NCBI RefSeq assembly: GCF_000269605.1
Contig: NZ_AKCI01000001.1
Location: 930,001-994,000, forward strand
Length of the DNA: 64,000 nucleotides
From: Scardovia wiggsiae F0424
Lineage (GTDB): Bacteria; Actinomycetota; Actinomycetes; Actinomycetales; Bifidobacteriaceae
Reading direction: 5' to 3'
Below are positions 17,440 to 26,749 of this stretch, one piece after another. The notes beneath the pieces are model-generated. The model made no database searches and was not told the origin of the DNA. It was given only the letters and a program-made list of their open reading frames with translations. A program made the translations under genes and the position numbers. Every line of letters starts with the position of its first letter. Position 1 is the first letter of the stretch.

Positions 17440-19008
17440 CTACTCAGCCTGCTCTGGGCGGGTATCGCTGCCTGTATTGAGCCACGCCGCATCCATTGCC
17501 TTCCAGACCGGGCCGCCCCACTTTTCTTCAAGGGCGGATTCAAGCGCCGCAGCAGGTTTATACATCTTATCGTCCTGCATCTGGGGCGCAATAAACTGGA
17601 AACCTGCCGGAAGCCCGTCATCGCTTAACCCGCAGGGAACGGACATCGCAGGCACCCCAGCCAGGTTTGCCGGGATGGTGGCAATGTCATTGATATACAT
17701 CTCCATAGGGTTATCCATTTTTTCACCGAATTTGAATGCGGTAGACGGTGATGTGGGCGATACGAGCACATCAGCCTGTTCAAAAGCTTTCCTGAAATCT
17801 TCGATGATCAGGGTCCGCACCTTCTGAGCGGAACCGTACCACGCATCATAGTAGCCGGCTGACAGCGCGTACGTCCCCAGGATAATACGGCGCTTCACCT
17901 CATCGCCGAAACCTGCTTCGCGTGTATAAGCCATCATATTAGCGGCGGTCTGCGGTTCGCCTTCAGGCGGCATAACACGCAGGCCGTAGCGCATGCCGTC
18001 ATACCGGGCCAGGTTGCTGGAGACCTCCGAAGGCATGATCACGTAATACGCAGCCAGCGCATACTCTGCATGCGGCAATGAGACCTCAACCACTTCAGCA
18101 CCCATTGCCCTGAGCTGTTCCACTCCCTCGTTGAACCGCGCTTCCACACCGGCCTGGAACCCCTTGCCTCCAAGTTCCCTTACCAGCCCGATCCGGACGC
18201 CTTTAAGGTCCCTGCGTTCCCCCAGACGGGCCTGCTCAGCAAGAGCTGGCACAGGCTTCGGGATAGAAGTTGAATCCTTAGGGTCGTAACCGCCGATGAT
18301 CTCCTGGAGCAAGGCTGCGTCAAGCACGGTCCGTGATACAGGGCCTATCTGGTCAAGCGAAGAAGCCATAGCGATGGCTCCGAAACGCGACACACCGCCG
18401 TAAGTAGGCTTTACCCCGACGGTACCGGTCAATGCACCAGGCTGGCGGATAGATCCGCCGGTATCTGTCCCCAATGCCAGGGGAGCCTCAAAAGCCGCGA
18501 CTGCAGCTGCCGAGCCGCCGCCTGAGCCGCCGGGGACACGCGAAGTATCCCATGGGTTGCGCGTTATCCCAAAAGCAGAGTGCTCCGTTGACGACCCCTG
18601 TGCGAACTCATCCAGATTGGTCTTGCCTAAAACAGGCATGCCGGCCTTCTTAAGCCGTTCCACCACTGTTGCATCATACGGAGGCACCCAGCCCTGCAGA
18701 ATCTTGGAAGCGGCTGTAGTTTCAATACCTTTGGTGACGATCATATCCTTAACGGCAACCGGCACGCCTGCCAGCTCGCCTGTATCCTCGCCTGCTGCGC
18801 GGCGCCTGTCCGCTTCATCTGCCTGGCGGCGCGCCTCATCCTCACTGACCCTCAGGAAAGCATGGATATCGCCTTCTGCCGCATGGATCACATCAAGATG
18901 GGCATCAACGAGCTCACGGCTTGATATCTCACCATCAGCCAGCTTTTTTGCCATCTGTGCTGCAGAAAGCCGGACAAGGCTGTTGCGTTCGCTTGTGCTA
19001 AAAGCCAT
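17440..19008 (-). CDS. gatA: Asp/Glu-tRNA amidotransferase subunit A
   Basis: Glutamine amidase that supplies ammonia to GatB. 522 residues, slightly longer than usual. The Ser-cisSer-Lys triad is visible: Lys in [11 protein letters not shown] (about 87), and serines in [14 protein letters not shown] and [16 protein letters not shown]. Lies 20 bp after gatC in the gatCAB operon. Confidence 0.97.
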   Translation of the reverse strand: MAFSTSERNSLVRLSAAQMAKKLADGEISSRELVDAHLDVIHAAEGDIHAFLRVSEDEARRQADEADRRRAAGEDTGELAGVPVAVKDMIVTKGIETTAASKILQGWVPPYDATVVERLKKAGMPVLGKTNLDEFAQGSSTEHSAFGITRNPWDTSRVPGGSGGGSAAAVAAFEAPLALGTDTGGSIRQPGALTGTVGVKPTYGGVSRFGAIAMASSLDQIGPVSRTVLDAALLQEIIGGYDPKDSTSIPKPVPALAEQARLGERRDLKGVRIGLVRELGGKGFQAGVEARFNEGVEQLRAMGAEVVEVSLPHAEYALAAYYVIMPSEVSSNLARYDGMRYGLRVMPPEGEPQTAANMMAYTREAGFGDEVKRRIILGTYALSAGYYDAWYGSAQKVRTLIIEDFRKAFEQADVLVSPTSPSTAFKFGEKMDNPMEMYINDIATIPANLAGVPAMSVPCGLSDDGLPAGFQFIAPQMQDDKMYKPAAALESALEEKWGGPVWKAMDAAWLNTGSDTRPEQAE

Positions 19009-19028
19009 AATCCTTCCTGTCCTCCCCG

Positions 19029-19322
19029 TTAGTCAGCCAGTATCTGAGGTGCAACAAACATACCGTTTTCCCTGGCGGGCGCACCTGACAGGGCTTCTTC
19101 CTGGGTCAGCGGTACCGCCGGCTCATCAGGGCGCATATACGCTTCCAATGGGACGGGATTAGCCGTTGGTTTTACATCATCTTTCGCCACTTCCTGCACC
19201 TTAGCAATAGAATCAGCGATAACATTCAATTCCCCCTGGAGGCGTTCAATTTCCTCATCTGTCAGTGCAATGCGGGAGAGATCCCCTAAATGCTCAATAT
19301 CTTGTCGTGTAAATCTGGACAT
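19029..19322 (-). CDS. gatC: Asp/Glu-tRNA amidotransferase subunit C
   Basis: Small linker subunit that holds GatA and GatB together. 97 residues from the ATG at 19322, which has GAGG nearby and gives the family start [20 protein letters not shown]; the frame extends 10 codons further upstream without a better start. Conserved pieces include the [14 protein letters not shown] helix and [19 protein letters not shown]. First gene of gatCAB. Confidence 0.95.
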   Translation of the reverse strand: MSRFTRQDIEHLGDLSRIALTDEEIERLQGELNVIADSIAKVQEVAKDDVKPTANPVPLEAYMRPDEPAVPLTQEEALSGAPARENGMFVAPQILAD

Positions 19323-19428
19323 AACCTCAACTATAAGAGTCCAGCATGACACTTTCAGGGTGCTTTGCCGGCGCTGCAGCAGATCACATCAGCACCGCAA
19401 TATCCGACGGTAAAACACTCATGCTGGA

Positions 19429-20121
19429 TCACCCGTGCTGCATCATCCATGCATGCATTGCTATTGCGGCAGCCGCGCCGGCGTTGAGCGAACGCACTGA
19501 ACCGTACTGTGTAATATACACAACATCATCGGCCGCTTCAAGCGCCTTACCGGTCAGACCGGGGCCTTCAGAGCCGAAAAGCAGGATGCAGTTTTCAGGG
19601 AACTTATAACTCTCAATCGGGACTGCACCCGGAACAATATCCAGGGCAATAATGCGGGTATCCTGCCCAAGCTGAGCGTCCCGGATACGGATGTCGCGCA
19701 TAAATTCATCAACGGATGCATGATATCCAATATCCTGATACAGCTCGGTCATCAGCGAACCCTTGCGGTTCCACTTATGCGGGCCGATAATATGCACCTG
19801 GCGGGCAGTGAATGCATTGGCAGTGCGCACGATAGATCCGATATTGAAATCATGCGTCCAGTTCTCAACAGCCACTTCACACATATGCCGTCCGCGCTGG
19901 TCAAGGTCATGCTTGATCGCCTCAACGCTCCAGTACCGGTAGCGATCCATCACATTACGGGTATCGCCTTCATCAAGCAGCTGCGGGTCATACCGAAGGT
20001 CCTCCGGGTACGGCCGCGGCTCCCCCGGATGTTCGGATTCCCATGGGCCTACGCCGATCTGTCTCAGCCCGGGATCGCCCGCCGCCATTACACGTTTCGT
20101 ATATTCGCTTGGTTCATACAT
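19429..20121 (-). CDS. TrmH/SpoU-family RNA 2'-O-methyltransferase
   Basis: SAM-dependent ribose methyltransferase of the SPOUT knot superfamily. 230 residues; motif 1 is NIGSIVRTANAF (about 92-103), motif 2 is LLFGSEGPGL (about 181-190) and motif 3 is YGSVRSLNAGAAAAIAMH (about 204-221). An N-terminal extension of about 80 residues precedes the fold. The target (tRNA position 18 or 23S rRNA) cannot be read from sequence. It lies 106 bp upstream of gatC on the same strand. Confidence 0.9.
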   Translation of the reverse strand: MYEPSEYTKRVMAAGDPGLRQIGVGPWESEHPGEPRPYPEDLRYDPQLLDEGDTRNVMDRYRYWSVEAIKHDLDQRGRHMCEVAVENWTHDFNIGSIVRTANAFTARQVHIIGPHKWNRKGSLMTELYQDIGYHASVDEFMRDIRIRDAQLGQDTRIIALDIVPGAVPIESYKFPENCILLFGSEGPGLTGKALEAADDVVYITQYGSVRSLNAGAAAAIAMHAWMMQHG

Positions 20122-20199
20122 GATTATCGTTCTGCCTAAAACTCTGCCTCAATACCGGTCCTGGTGCTGTGCCGTTCCAGCTCTTCCCGGTACCGGATA

Positions 20200-21108
20200 T
20201 CAGCCTTCAAAAAGGGGGATGAATGGGACAGACTGTCTGCCGCCAGTTACGGGGTCCACAATATCTATCGTCTTAGCAGTGCCGGCACCTGTTACGCCGC
20301 GGCCCATCAGGCTGTTATCTGCTGTACCGGCAGCAGGTCTGCCCGTATCCTCGCTTCCATCCCCTATGCCGACGCTCCCCACAAGCGATGCAATCGCCAG
20401 GAGCCGGGCACCGCAGCTTTTCAAAACTGCAAAATCAAGATTGAGTTCATTGCCGTGACGAAGCGTGACCAGGGACGAAGTCTGGACGACTGATTTCTCA
20501 GACAGCCATGCATCCAGCAGGATCACGCGCTGGCCTTCAACAGATGGACCTTTCACAGACGGGTATACAAAATCCATTACAAAGCCGTTGACCGCCTGCC
20601 CGCGCGAAGCTGCAGCATGCATAACCGCGCTGACCAGAGGGATCGCAGCCACTGTCAGGGCACCAACCGCATCAAAATCATCAATGGAGAACCCATGCTC
20701 CTCCAAAGTATCCAGCATCACATGCCCGGCAAGCTCTGCGCCTTCATGGTCATAGGTAACGGCTGTCAGTTCGCTGAACGGCTTCCCCGTAATATCGGCA
20801 CGTACCATGCGTTCAAGCCGTTCCCGGGGATCCAGCATATCTGCCGGCAAATGAGCGATTTCTTCACGCAGCCCCTCGGGGCCGGTAGCCCTGAAAGTGC
20901 CTTCCCCAGAAGTTCTGCCGGATACGGTACTATCCGCCCTACCGGATGCGGTACTGGTTGTGCCGCTGCCCGACCTGTCGCCTGCAACGCCTCCCATACC
21001 GCTTTTTTCATCATTTCCCGAGCTGCTTCCCAAACTGCTGTCATTGCTTTTAGCCTGTGTCCTGCCGCTGCCCGCCCTGTTACCGTGCATTCCGCTATCG
21101 TGTGTCAT
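20200..21108 (-). CDS. Phosphoribosyltransferase-like protein (orotate PRTase-like)
   Basis: 302 residues. The first 70 are low-complexity Ser, Gly, Thr and Asp. The rest resembles the type I phosphoribosyltransferase fold: GALTVAAIPLVSAVMHAA (about 147-164) and a PRPP-loop equivalent VILLDAWLSEKSVVQTSSL. The usual pair of acidic residues in the PRPP motif is incomplete (a single Asp), so catalysis is uncertain. It resembles bifidobacterial proteins annotated as orotate phosphoribosyltransferase-like. It lies 78 bp upstream of the TrmH gene, same strand. Confidence 0.65.
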   Translation of the reverse strand: MTHDSGMHGNRAGSGRTQAKSNDSSLGSSSGNDEKSGMGGVAGDRSGSGTTSTASGRADSTVSGRTSGEGTFRATGPEGLREEIAHLPADMLDPRERLERMVRADITGKPFSELTAVTYDHEGAELAGHVMLDTLEEHGFSIDDFDAVGALTVAAIPLVSAVMHAAASRGQAVNGFVMDFVYPSVKGPSVEGQRVILLDAWLSEKSVVQTSSLVTLRHGNELNLDFAVLKSCGARLLAIASLVGSVGIGDGSEDTGRPAAGTADNSLMGRGVTGAGTAKTIDIVDPVTGGRQSVPFIPLFEG

Positions 21109-21233
21109 ACCGATAACTCTAATTCATGCTCAGGAAAGTTCATACACACTTATTGATATACCCATTTTGAATGCCCATTGATATGCCAATTCGCGAATCC
21201 TGCAGAAAATCTCTTCCCAATCTCAAATATCCT

Positions 21234-22190
21234 TCAGGATAACAGCCCTGCAGATAGGTTATTGAGTGCTTCATTAGAATATCTGCGGTTAACCGCCGTT
21301 CTTCCATCGCATAACTGACTGACTGACAAAGGCTTGGGCCGTATATTGATACCTGTCGCTCCAGCATTATACAGAGCGCGGGCTATCTCTGAAATAAACC
21401 TGGCGCGCCAAAGGTGATTGTCTACCATTCTGCTTTCTGCAACGAAAATATGCCATCCCCGGGACTGGAATGCATTGAAGCGATCAAGATCCTCCGCCCA
21501 CTGGCCATGATGGTGCCTCCCATTATACTCCATTCCAACACGGTATTCCGGATAAGCAAGGTCAAGATAGAACCGCTGCCTGGATCCATCCTGGACTTCA
21601 TAATTGACCGTTGGTTCAGGAAGCCCATATCTCAGCAGCCACAGCCGCAGGTATGTTTCCCGCGGGGAATCAGTATCTTCACGGATAAGCCTGAGGGCTT
21701 TGCAGCATTTCCGTGAGCCCCGGAAACGCTCACAATCGGCAAGGAACCGCGCCAGAAGATATTTCGTTGTCCGCCTCAGCAGCCTGTCCCTGCACATAAG
21801 CGCATCCCCCAGCGCTATAAGGTCTTCAAGTTCAAGATACTGAGACATCTGGGCAAACACTGCCTCAGGGGAAGAACATGAATATCCTGCAACATCAATT
21901 GTTGCGCCTAGCGTATCCGCATTTTTGGAATAATGGCAGACCACATTATTGATATGGCGATGGTTACGCCATTCCTTGACAACAATATGCGTGCGAGGAT
22001 CAAGGCTTCGGGGCGGGGCGACGCCCAGCAAACTGATTGCCGTGGCGTGGCTTGCTGTTATATCGGCAAGGTTTCCAGCCCTTATCCTGTGCCCGAGGGA
22101 TCCCATCTGGAGAAACGCATCATTCTGACGCTTCCATGCTCCGTACCGCATTATCTGGCTGCGGACGGGCTGCTGTACTAGCTCAAACAT
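21234..22190 (-). CDS. DUF559-like, Vsr-type endonuclease-fold protein
   Basis: About 318 residues from the ATG at 22190. The C-terminal part reads as the restriction-endonuclease-like DUF559 fold: FYLDLAYPEYRVGMEYNGRH, then a short HHHGQWAEDLDRFNAFQSRGW segment and a helix. The acidic Asp and Glu match the catalytic positions of that fold. The N-terminal 200 residues look helical and may bind DNA. Function, if nucleolytic, is unproven. The frame is open to 22340 (GTG) but would run through the long inverted repeat, so a start at 22190 or later is more likely; there is no strong ribosome binding site. Confidence 0.6.
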   Translation of the reverse strand: MFELVQQPVRSQIMRYGAWKRQNDAFLQMGSLGHRIRAGNLADITASHATAISLLGVAPPRSLDPRTHIVVKEWRNHRHINNVVCHYSKNADTLGATIDVAGYSCSSPEAVFAQMSQYLELEDLIALGDALMCRDRLLRRTTKYLLARFLADCERFRGSRKCCKALRLIREDTDSPRETYLRLWLLRYGLPEPTVNYEVQDGSRQRFYLDLAYPEYRVGMEYNGRHHHGQWAEDLDRFNAFQSRGWHIFVAESRMVDNHLWRARFISEIARALYNAGATGINIRPKPLSVSQLCDGRTAVNRRYSNEALNNLSAGLLS

Positions 22191-22260
22191 GAGCGCAAGG
22201 TTAGCGGATTCTGGCCCTGTCCTGAAGTTATTTTGCCCAATGTGGTCGAATAAGGAACCC

Positions 22261-22343
22261 CTGGTGGTAAAACACGCAGATATAAAAACAAAAAATGTGG
22301 AAACTGCCGAAACCATTTTTGTATCTGCGTGTTTTACCACCAG
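22261..22343. repeat. Long inverted repeat (28-bp arms) before the DUF559 gene
   Basis: Arms 22261-22281 and 22323-22343 are exact reverse complements (starting CTGGTGGTAAAACACGCAG), and pairing continues with one mismatch or wobble to about 22288/22316. The loop is about 27 nt. It sits between the divergent DUF559 and copper ATPase genes. No T tract of the usual length follows on either strand. A small repeat element or a regulatory structure is possible. Confidence 0.8.
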
Positions 22344-22690
22344 CGGTTTTCAGACAACCTCAATTTATAGGTTTCAGATAATCCAAATCCCACAGGAAAG
22401 AAGGCCCGCTAAGTTGTTAGGCTGCGAGAGGGCCGGGCCTTATGCGGCACCGAATCTCCGCAAAAGGGAACATCTGGACCGGGAAACCGAGGCCGGCATG
22501 GCACAAATTTTCACGCAAAATGAATGGCTTTGGCTGCGAACCAGCTGCACTGTCTTTAGCCTTAAGCCCAAAGGCGAACTGCGGAATGGAATACGCTATG
22601 CGCGCAGTTTACAGGTGTGGATTGTTACACAGATGCGAACCGTTACAGATGTGGACCGCCGGTAACATACAGCAGCACAAGGAGTACATT
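22344..22690. other. Noncoding 5' region of the copper ATPase
   Basis: About 350 bp with no convincing gene. It holds the long inverted repeat's right flank, a weak stem pairing AAGGCCC (22401-22407) with GGGCCTT (22435-22441), and the cop-box-like sites near 22610-22653. Open frames here have no start signal and do not look coding. Confidence 0.6.
22610..22653 (+). promoter_or_regulatory. Two cop-box-like sites (TACAnnTGTg) at the copA promoter
   Basis: TACAGGTGTG at 22610 and TACAGATGTG at 22644 each differ at one position from the CopY/BlaI cop box TACAnnTGTA. A possible promoter has TTGTTA (22622-22627) and TACAGA (22644-22649) with 16 bp between, so the second site overlaps the -10 box. 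The spacing between sites is 34 bp. No copY-like gene is present in the window, so the regulator, if any, is elsewhere. Confidence 0.4.
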
Positions 22691-25267
22691 ATGGGAACTG
22701 CCATTACGGTTATCACGATAGCAGCCGCCGCGGCGCTCAGCGTTTTTATCCTCTGGTTCTTCTTCTCCCCCGGCAAGGCTGGGCATGCGGCCGTTGAAGG
22801 GAAACGCCAGGTGGCACAGATAACAGTTAAAGGCGGATATTCCCCGGCACTTGTTGAAGTAAAGGCCGGCATGCCCGTGCAGCTGGTCTTTGACCGGCAG
22901 GAAACGGGCGAATGCACTTCGCACGTTGTATTTTCCGATCTTGGCATTGATGCGCATCTTCCCGGGAATAAGGAAACTTCGGTTGACCTGCCTGCGCTTG
23001 ATCCGGGGGATTACCCTTTCGCCTGCGGGATGAATATGGTACATGGGATGCTCCGTGTCTCAGGGAAAAGTACAAATAGGGAAAACACGGACGCCGCCAC
23101 TGAGGAAGACACAAATGCCGCTGAGGAAGGTACAGGTACTAACGCCAGGAAAAGTGCGGATTCCGCCGCCGGGAAGAGTAGCAGCACAAATAACATAAGC
23201 AACATAAATAATGCAGGCGGCACAAACGCCGTACACACGCCGGAAACGCACAGCACCCGCTCCCCGATTGACCGGCAGAATACCGAAGAGGAAGAACGCA
23301 TCCAGGAAATACGTGAACTCAAGCGCCTTATCCTTATTGGCGCTATCCTCACAACCCCTGTCTTTATTGCGGCTATGGGAAGTATGATCATATCCGGTAT
23401 GCCTGCGTGGCTTATGGATCCATGGTGGCAGGCCGTCCTCATCACACCCGTCATGTTCTACTGCGGCTGGCCGATCCACCGTATAGGCTGGCTTGCGATC
23501 GCCCACCGCTCCCCTGATATGAATTCCCTTGTTACAGCAGGCTCATTCGCAGCATATATATACAGCCTTGTTGTATGCATTGCGCCGCAGATACTCCCGT
23601 CCCAGTCCCGTACTGCGTATTTTGAGTCTGTGGGGGTCGTCATAACCCTGGTCCTTGTAGGGCGCCTTCTTGAAGCGCAGGCACGATCCGGTACAGGCAA
23701 CGCAGTCAAAACCCTGATCAATCTGCGCCCCCAGACAGCAATAAAAATCTCACAGTCAGATATTGACAGCGACATATGGCGCAGGCCGGATATCGGCACA
23801 ATAGTTCAGAGCACTGAAGGCGCAGCACAGAAACAGAAAATGCCTGATTCCGGCACCAGCGGCCCCTCCACAGACAGCTCCGCAATTGCCGTCACCGGCA
23901 GCGGTGAAGCAGATCCCGGATCGGAAGCCGGCGAAGGTACCAAAACCGGCGCAGGCAGCGGGATGGTCCAAATCATTGATGCCAATTCAGTCAGAACCGG
24001 CGACCTGCTCGTCGTCAAAGGCGGGGATACCGTCCCAAATGACGGGATCATTGTAGCCGGTGAGAGTGATATCGACGAATCTATGATAACCGGTGAATCC
24101 CAGCCTGTGCACCGCCGTCCGGGAGACCAGGCGACCGGGGCAACACTGGCCCTTGATTCCCCTATCGTTATCCGGGTAAACAGGACAGGCCGCGACACCG
24201 TCCTCTCCCAGATCATCGACCTTGTGTCCCGCGCGCAGGCCACCAAGGCACCGGTACAGAAGCTTGCCGACCGGATTTCCCGCGTATTCGTCCCCGTCGT
24301 CTTCCTGATCGCCATATGGACATTTGCCGCATGGTCCATCATCGGTCCTCAGCCTCGGCTGGCCCATGCTGTAGTTACTGCGGTCAGCGTAGTCATTATC
24401 GCCTGCCCGTGCGCACTTGGGCTTGCTACCCCGCTGTCAGTCACGATCGGGATGGGGCTTGGTGCACGCAACGGCATCCTGATCACAACAGCGCATGCCC
24501 TGCAGGATGCGCGCCGGATCGGCACGGTTGTTTTCGATAAAACAGGTACGATAACGCGCGGCATAGCCCAGGTGAAGGGCAATGGGAATGAAGGCAGCAA
24601 GGGCGGAGAAAGCGGCAATATCAGGGATAATAAAAGCAGCAGAAACCATACTGAGTTCTCATACAGCAACGATGAGATCAGGCCCTCTGCTCCGGCAGCT
24701 GTGCGGCAGCTCCACGCACTGGGGATCAGGACCATCCTGCTGAGCGGGGATAAAAAGGAAACTGCACAGGATATCGCGGAAAAAGTTGGAATTGACACGG
24801 TCATTGCCGAGGTGCGGCCCGACGGCAAGGCTTACTGGATAGAGCGCATACAAAATGAGATCTATGATAATAGCCGTGCCGGAGGCAGCAGAAACCGCGG
24901 TAAAACACTGGTCGCCATGGTTGGTGACGGCATCAATGATGCCCCGGCACTGGCTCAGGCAGATATAGGCTTCGCTATTGGGACAGGCACCGATATCGCC
25001 ATGAGATCGGCAGATATCACGCTTATGAGCGGCGACCTGCAGGGGGTGGCGCGGACTGTTGCCCTGTCCCGCGCAACCATGCGCAATATCAGGCAAAACC
25101 TGTTTTTTGCTTTCGCCTACAACATTATTGGCATCCCTCTCGCAGCAGGCGTCCTCTACCCGCTGGCCGGATGGCTTCTCAGCCCTATGATTGCAGGTGC
25201 AGCCATGGCATTGTCATCGGTATGCCTCGTGCTCAACGCGAACCGTTTGCGCCACGCCGCCATATAG
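22691..25267 (+). CDS. copA: Copper P-type ATPase with N-terminal cupredoxin domain and shortened nucleotide-binding region
   Basis: Exports Cu(I) across the membrane. 858 residues from the ATG with AAGGAG eight bases upstream. After one TM (about 3-25) comes a cupredoxin-like domain (about 42-123, with CGMNMVHGMLRV), a Ser/Asn-rich linker, then the P1B core: TGES (about 465), CPC (about 571, IACPCALGLATP), DKTGT (about 615), GDGINDAP (about 745), and the Cu(I) motifs YN and MxxSS in the last TMs. Between DKTGT and the SGDKKETA motif only about 70 residues remain, and no HP motif is seen; the nucleotide-binding domain appears replaced by a short Gly/Asn/Ser linker. No metal-binding CXXC domain is present. 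Confidence 0.85.
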   Translation: MGTAITVITIAAAAALSVFILWFFFSPGKAGHAAVEGKRQVAQITVKGGYSPALVEVKAGMPVQLVFDRQETGECTSHVVFSDLGIDAHLPGNKETSVDLPALDPGDYPFACGMNMVHGMLRVSGKSTNRENTDAATEEDTNAAEEGTGTNARKSADSAAGKSSSTNNISNINNAGGTNAVHTPETHSTRSPIDRQNTEEEERIQEIRELKRLILIGAILTTPVFIAAMGSMIISGMPAWLMDPWWQAVLITPVMFYCGWPIHRIGWLAIAHRSPDMNSLVTAGSFAAYIYSLVVCIAPQILPSQSRTAYFESVGVVITLVLVGRLLEAQARSGTGNAVKTLINLRPQTAIKISQSDIDSDIWRRPDIGTIVQSTEGAAQKQKMPDSGTSGPSTDSSAIAVTGSGEADPGSEAGEGTKTGAGSGMVQIIDANSVRTGDLLVVKGGDTVPNDGIIVAGESDIDESMITGESQPVHRRPGDQATGATLALDSPIVIRVNRTGRDTVLSQIIDLVSRAQATKAPVQKLADRISRVFVPVVFLIAIWTFAAWSIIGPQPRLAHAVVTAVSVVIIACPCALGLATPLSVTIGMGLGARNGILITTAHALQDARRIGTVVFDKTGTITRGIAQVKGNGNEGSKGGESGNIRDNKSSRNHTEFSYSNDEIRPSAPAAVRQLHALGIRTILLSGDKKETAQDIAEKVGIDTVIAEVRPDGKAYWIERIQNEIYDNSRAGGSRNRGKTLVAMVGDGINDAPALAQADIGFAIGTGTDIAMRSADITLMSGDLQGVARTVALSRATMRNIRQNLFFAFAYNIIGIPLAAGVLYPLAGWLLSPMIAGAAMALSSVCLVLNANRLRHAAI

Positions 25268-25334
25268 CTCCGCTATAAGATATTTTGTATACAGCTCCGG
25301 CAGACAGCTGGCTGTGCTATAAGTACGGTAAAGC

Positions 25335-25414
25335 GCAGTTACTGGCTGCTGCAACTGCAAGCAGTGTTGTGGATCCCGATCAGCTTTTCGGGCTGAGGCA
25401 GCCAGTTGCACTGC
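25335..25414. repeat. Imperfect inverted repeat between copA and ltrA
   Basis: GCAGTTACTGGCTGC (25335-25349) and GCAGCCAGTTGCACTGC (25398-25414) pair with a small internal mismatch. They flank a short hairpin around CAGCTTTTCGGGCTG. It could end copA transcription or act in the ltrA leader; the region also holds a TATAAT at 25420-25425 that may be the ltrA -10 box. Confidence 0.5.
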
Positions 25415-25480
25415 AGTTATATAATAACGCATAGTTTCTGATATCGGCATAACCTTTTCCCTGTATGAAAGGACACACTT

Positions 25481-26647
25481 ATGGCTGGGAAAACAGCGCA
25501 GGAAAACCGGGCGCATGAAGAGATGGAATCTAAGCGTGTCTCCCTTATAGAGCTGTTTTACGATCTTGTATTCGTATATATGATTTCACGGGCAACTGAG
25601 CTGCTGCACCACCTCCACAATGGCATGATCAGCCCAACCGCCCTGATTATTTTCATATTCGTTGTTATCGTTTTTATCAACTCGTGGATGGTACAGACAG
25701 TTTTCACCAACCGTTACGGCGAATCTTCGTGGACGAACATCCTTTTTTCCTTCGTTGATATGGCGATCATCCTGTATATGTCCAACACTTTTTCCGCCAC
25801 AATAGACTATAACCTGCAGCCGTTCTTTATAGCTGCAAGCCTGCTGTCGGTGACCCTGGCCCTCCAGTACGCCCTGGTCTATATTAAAACCGACAATCAG
25901 GATGACAAGGATATCGCCCGGATATTTTCCATTATCCTCGGCATCAGGGCTTTGTCATTGCTCGCCGCAGGATTCCTCCCCCTGCCGGTTGGGGCGCCTT
26001 TTGCTGCAGCAGGGATACTGCTCAGCTGGATAGCACCGGGATTCACCGGGAAATACACCAGCAGGCATCCTGTTATTTTCTCCCATCTTCTGGAACGTCT
26101 GACACTTCTGATTATTATTACTTTTGGGGAAACGATCGTAGGGATCGCGGGTTATTTCACACGCAATACACTGTCATGGGGATCAGCCTTTATTTTTGTT
26201 ACAGTTGTCAGCCTGTTCCTCACCTACATTATCCAGTTCGATCACGTTATTGAGGACAGGAGGAAAGGTGAAACCGGGAACCGCCTTATTTACCTCCACT
26301 ATCCTATACTTTTTGGCATCAGCATGGTTACAGCGGCTATTGAACTCATCAGTGAGGATAAAGCTAATATCTATTTTGTGATCACTCTCCTGTATGCAGG
26401 GATACTCCTTTTTTATTCCGGGCTTGCTGTTGCGAATACTTACAACAGGGAAGGGTTCCGCCTTAACAGGGCCATTATCGCATCCTTCCTCAGCGTGACG
26501 ATCCTGGCCTATCTGCTGTGCATAGCCCTGCATACCTTCTTCGCAGCCACCCTGATAACTGCTGTCTCTACAGCAGCCTGCACAGGCATCCTTATCAGGG
26601 CCCTTACCCTGGATTCGCGGAAGCAGCCTGCTTCCCTGCCTCGGTAG
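25481..26647 (+). CDS. ltrA: Low temperature requirement protein A (LtrA) family membrane protein
   Basis: 388 residues with about ten TM segments. The family signature ELFYDLVFVY lies at about residues 24-33, and the later HLLERLTLLIIITFGETIVG motif includes the conserved His/Glu pair. LtrA was first linked to growth at low temperature in Listeria; the biochemical function is unknown. Start ATG has GAAAGGA eight bases upstream. Transcribed in the same direction as copA, 213 bp away. Confidence 0.85.
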   Translation: MAGKTAQENRAHEEMESKRVSLIELFYDLVFVYMISRATELLHHLHNGMISPTALIIFIFVVIVFINSWMVQTVFTNRYGESSWTNILFSFVDMAIILYMSNTFSATIDYNLQPFFIAASLLSVTLALQYALVYIKTDNQDDKDIARIFSIILGIRALSLLAAGFLPLPVGAPFAAAGILLSWIAPGFTGKYTSRHPVIFSHLLERLTLLIIITFGETIVGIAGYFTRNTLSWGSAFIFVTVVSLFLTYIIQFDHVIEDRRKGETGNRLIYLHYPILFGISMVTAAIELISEDKANIYFVITLLYAGILLFYSGLAVANTYNREGFRLNRAIIASFLSVTILAYLLCIALHTFFAATLITAVSTAACTGILIRALTLDSRKQPASLPR

Positions 26648-26749
26648 GCAGATTTCCGGCATCGGATATGGGCATGGTACAGTGGGATATCCGCCTCTGC
26701 GCTCTGCTGCTGTATCCTTATCCCTACCAGCTAATACGTCTGTCAGAGC

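Noticed and set aside
22442-22690. Extension of the copper ATPase 83 codons upstream
   Set aside because: The ATG at 22691 has a strong ribosome binding site and a hydrophobic start; the upstream stretch lacks protein-like character and contains the candidate promoter.
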